From contig NZ_RAPR01000001.1 in NCBI RefSeq assembly GCF_003610235.1, forward strand, positions 4,836,001 through 4,900,000: a stretch of 64,000 nt of DNA. Reading direction: 5' to 3'. The notes under the pieces are model-generated. The model was given only the letters and a program-made list of their open reading frames with translations, ran no database searches and had not been told where the DNA came from. Origin of the DNA: Catellatospora citrea (GTDB lineage Bacteria; Actinomycetota; Actinomycetes; Mycobacteriales; Micromonosporaceae). Numbering within the stretch: the stretch's first letter is position 1; each line of letters begins with the position of its first letter. Below, one piece after another: positions 61,350-64,000 of this stretch. The translations under genes and the position numbers were made by a program.

Positions 61350-64000
61350 GTGGTGACCCGATCAAGTCAACTGCCGCACATGAGCCGTCGCGGACGAGCC
61401 TGGCTCATCGTGCTGACCGGCCTTCTTGTCTTCTTCGCCGTCCTGGGCTGGGTGGTGGAGGCGTGGACCGAGTGGCTCTGGTTCGACGAACTGGGTGCGA
61501 CCCAGGTCTTCACCGGTCAGCTCGGCACCCGGATAGGTCTGTTCGCGGTGTTCGGCCTGATCATCTGGGCGTTCCTGTTCGGCAACCTGTACCTGGCGTA
61601 CAAGCTGCGCCCGTTCCTGCCGCCGACCGGGGTCGAGCAGCAGGCGCTGGAGCGCTACCGCTACCTGCTCGGCCCGCACCTGATGCGCTGGTTCGCGCTG
61701 GCCGCGGGCGCGGTCGCGTTCTTCGCCGGGCTCGCCGCGCAGGGGCACTGGCAGCAGTGGCTGCTGTTCGAGAACGCGGAGCCGTTCCACCAGAAGGACC
61801 CGCAGTTCGGCATCGACATCGGCTTCTACGTGTTCAAGCTGCCGTTCTGGCAGTACCTGCTGAACACCGGCTTCACCGTGACGGTGCTGGCGCTGATCGG
61901 CGCGCTCGGCGTGCACTACCTCTACGGCGGCGTGCGGCTGTCCGGCGCCGGTGACCGGATGACGACCGGCGCGCGGGCCCACCTGACCGGCCTGGTCGCG
62001 CTGTTCGTCAGCCTCAAGGCGATCGCGTACGTGCTGGACCGCCGGGCGCTGCTGCTGGACACCATCTCCGGCACGGACCTGACCGGCGCCGGTTACACCG
62101 ACATCCAGGCGCTGCTGCCCGCCAAGGAGATGCTGACCTACATCTCGGTGATCGTCGTCATCGCCATCCTGATCTTCTCGAACGCGGTCATGCGCAACCT
62201 GGTGTGGCCGGGCGTCGCGCTGGGCCTGCTGGCCATCTCGGCGGTCGCCATCGGCGGCATCTACCCATGGGGCGTGCAGACGTTCCAGGTCGACCCGAGC
62301 CGGAACGTCAAGGAAGCGCCGTACATCGACCGCACCATCGCGGCCACGCGCGCGGCGTACGGGCTGGACACCGCGACGACCACGGCGTACGCCTCGGACA
62401 CGGTCGAGCCGCCCGCGTCGCTGGCGCAGGACAAGACGATCGTGCCGAACATCCGTCTGCTCGACCCGGCCGTGGTCGCCGAGACCTACACCCAGCTGTC
62501 CCAGGTGCGCAGCTTCTACCAGTTCGGCGACAAACTCGACATCGACCGCTACACCATCGGCGGCAAGACCGCCGACTACGTGGTGGGCGTACGGGAGATC
62601 GAGTACAGCAAGCTGACCACCGCGCAGAGCAACTGGATCAACAAGCACACCGTCTACACCCATGGCTACGGCCTGGTCGCGGCGCCCGCCAACACCACGG
62701 TCTGCGCCGGCCAGCCGCTGTTCGTGTCCGGGTTCTTCACCGGTCAGGCGCAGAGCAGCGAGCAGGGCTGCTCGTCGGCCACCGACCAGCTGCCCGTCGA
62801 GCAGCCGCGCATCTACTACGGCGAGCGGATGGGCGAGTACGCCATCGTCGGCAAGCCCGACGGCGGCACCAGCGCCGAGTACGACCGGCCCACCGGCGAG
62901 GCCACCGACGCGCGTTACACCTACACCGGTCAGGGCGGCGTCGACCTGGGCTCGACCTGGCGGCGGCTGCTCTACTCGATCAAGTACGCCGAGTCGAACT
63001 TCCTGCTGGCGGACGCGGTCAACGACAACTCGAAGATCCTCTACGAGCGCGACCCGCGCACCCGGGTGCAGAAGGTCGCGCCGTTCCTGACGCTGGACGG
63101 CGACCCGTATCCGGCCGCGGTCGGCGGGCGCGTCGTGTGGATCATCGACGGCTACACGACCAGCGCGAACTACCCGTACGCGCAGCGCATCGACCTGCAG
63201 GACGCGACCAGTGACTCGCTGACCGGCGACGGCACGTTCCGGCTCGCCCGGCAGGACATCAACTACATCCGCAACTCGGTGAAGGCCACCGTCGACGCCT
63301 ACGACGGCACCGTCACGCTCTACGAGTTCGACGACAAGGACCCGATCCTCAAGGCCTGGAACAACGCCTTCGGCGGCAAGCTGATCACCGAGAAGGCGAA
63401 GATCCCGGCGGAGCTGGCGCAGCACTTCCGCTACCCGGCGGACATGTTCAAGGTGCAGCGTGACCTGCTCACCCGGTTCCACGTGAACAACGCCAACGAC
63501 TTCTTCAACGCGCCCGACTTCTGGGCCGTGCCCAACGACCCGGCCACCGCCGGCACCTCGGCCAAGCAGCCGCCGTACTACCTGCTGACCCAGCTGCCGG
63601 GGCAGGCCGAGCCGCGCTTCCAGCTCACCGCCGCGGTGACCCCGCGGGAACGGCAGAACCTGGCCGCGCTGATCTCCGGGTCGTACGTCGACGGCAAACC
63701 GACACTGCAGGTGCTGGAGCTGAGCAAGGACGGCCGGATCCCCGGCCCGGGCCAGGCACAGCAGCTGATGGAGAACTTCGATTCGGCGCGAACACAGCTC
63801 AACATCTGGGGCAACAACGTCGTCAAGGGCAACCTGCTGTCCCTGCCGTACGGCGGCGGCATGCTCTACGTCGAGCCGATCTACCTGCGCTCCAGCGGGG
63901 AGAAGGCGTACCCGCTGATGAAGAAGGTGCTGGTCAGCTACGGCGACAAGGTGGCCTTCGCGGACACCCTCACCGACGGCATCAAACAGCTGGTCGGCAC
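61350..64000 (+). CDS. UPF0182-family large membrane protein (3' end outside window)
   Basis: 883 codons visible, no stop before the right edge. Start chosen at GTG 61350, six bases after TAGGCT; this adds (M)VTRSSQLPHMSRRGRAW, matching the usual SxxLPxxSRRxR beginning of the family, whereas the ATG at 61380 would cut it. Seven membrane helices cover about residues 15-310, followed by a large outside domain. Family motifs visible include WTEWLWFDELGATQVFTGQLGTR and, in the outside domain, a YGERMGEYAIVG strand. Function unknown in the family. Confidence 0.9.
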   Translation, partial: MVTRSSQLPHMSRRGRAWLIVLTGLLVFFAVLGWVVEAWTEWLWFDELGATQVFTGQLGTRIGLFAVFGLIIWAFLFGNLYLAYKLRPFLPPTGVEQQALERYRYLLGPHLMRWFALAAGAVAFFAGLAAQGHWQQWLLFENAEPFHQKDPQFGIDIGFYVFKLPFWQYLLNTGFTVTVLALIGALGVHYLYGGVRLSGAGDRMTTGARAHLTGLVALFVSLKAIAYVLDRRALLLDTISGTDLTGAGYTDIQALLPAKEMLTYISVIVVIAILIFSNAVMRNLVWPGVALGLLAISAVAIGGIYPWGVQTFQVDPSRNVKEAPYIDRTIAATRAAYGLDTATTTAYASDTVEPPASLAQDKTIVPNIRLLDPAVVAETYTQLSQVRSFYQFGDKLDIDRYTIGGKTADYVVGVREIEYSKLTTAQSNWINKHTVYTHGYGLVAAPANTTVCAGQPLFVSGFFTGQAQSSEQGCSSATDQLPVEQPRIYYGERMGEYAIVGKPDGGTSAEYDRPTGEATDARYTYTGQGGVDLGSTWRRLLYSIKYAESNFLLADAVNDNSKILYERDPRTRVQKVAPFLTLDGDPYPAAVGGRVVWIIDGYTTSANYPYAQRIDLQDATSDSLTGDGTFRLARQDINYIRNSVKATVDAYDGTVTLYEFDDKDPILKAWNNAFGGKLITEKAKIPAELAQHFRYPADMFKVQRDLLTRFHVNNANDFFNAPDFWAVPNDPATAGTSAKQPPYYLLTQLPGQAEPRFQLTAAVTPRERQNLAALISGSYVDGKPTLQVLELSKDGRIPGPGQAQQLMENFDSARTQLNIWGNNVVKGNLLSLPYGGGMLYVEPIYLRSSGEKAYPLMKKVLVSYGDKVAFADTLTDGIKQLVG

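Overview
The window is chromosomal DNA of a high-GC actinomycete, most likely a member of the Micromonosporaceae (inference). Direct evidence is the very high GC content with G/C-rich third codon positions, genes for mycothiol (mshB) and mycoredoxin, whiB7, adnA/adnB and uvrD2, and many genes that appear to be leaderless (a TANNNT -10 box 6-7 nt before the start codon). Two stretches follow gene orders I remember from Mycobacterium tuberculosis: mshB - fdxA - dapC - dapD/dapE - TIGR00730 protein (the Rv1170-Rv1205 neighbourhood) and adnA/adnB - nudC - mrx1 - uvrD2 - whiB7 - ABC1 kinase - ThiF-like - DUF2342 - PDZ/Lon - UPF0182 (Rv3202c-Rv3193c). No tRNA, rRNA, CRISPR array, insertion sequence or prophage was recognised.

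Layout. 1-2133 (minus): tldE/tldD peptidase pair. 2374-8337 (plus): complete oligopeptide/dipeptide ABC importer (two ATPases, two permeases, lipoprotein), ending in a strong terminator. 8659-20193: mixed envelope and metabolic genes, including a secreted Ala-rich coiled coil, a catalytically dead S9 peptidase homologue, mshB, a surface protein with a 139-residue Pro-Ser tract, and VanW-like and DUF2254 proteins. 20300-28869: fdxA and dapC, a membrane protein, then dapD/dapE diverging from an 18-bp gap. Downstream of dapD in the same direction lies a three-gene set (Cas4-like Fe-S nuclease, beta-barrel protein, SF1B helicase) that resembles a DNA2 nuclease-helicase split into three polypeptides. 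29203-33953: LOG-like protein, a frameshifted DUF4407 gene and a secreted beta-helix glycosidase. 34145-40698: adnA/adnB for double-strand-break resection. 40845-47639: small TM protein, dead mycosin-like protease, FAD protein, M16 protease pair and a cysteine-free NudC. 47562-50994: MFS exporter with its ArsR-type repressor, and an XRE/DUF5753 regulator. 51132-54905: mrx1, uvrD2 and the whiB7 locus with its own promoter, a long upstream ORF and an attenuator. 54958-64000: ABC1 kinase, ThiF-like protein, DUF5679, YgjP-like peptidase, DUF2342, PDZ/Lon protease and the start of UPF0182.

Structural themes. (1) Most operon genes are joined by 4-base ATGA/GTGA overlaps. (2) Three junctions (4448, 45315, 46696) carry small bridging ORFs that overlap the upstream stop and the downstream start by ATGA/GTGA at both ends. 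(3) Two families of intergenic palindromes recur: AAGGAAGGGCACCTTC hairpins (12283, 18343) and GTTTCGTGTC-type palindromes (8431, 30008, 51021). (4) Several proteins keep a protease or zinc-ribbon fold but have lost key residues. DNA repair (adnAB, uvrD2, the split-DNA2-like trio), lysine/diaminopimelate synthesis (dapC, dapD, dapE), thiol redox (mshB, mrx1) and envelope proteolysis are the main functions.
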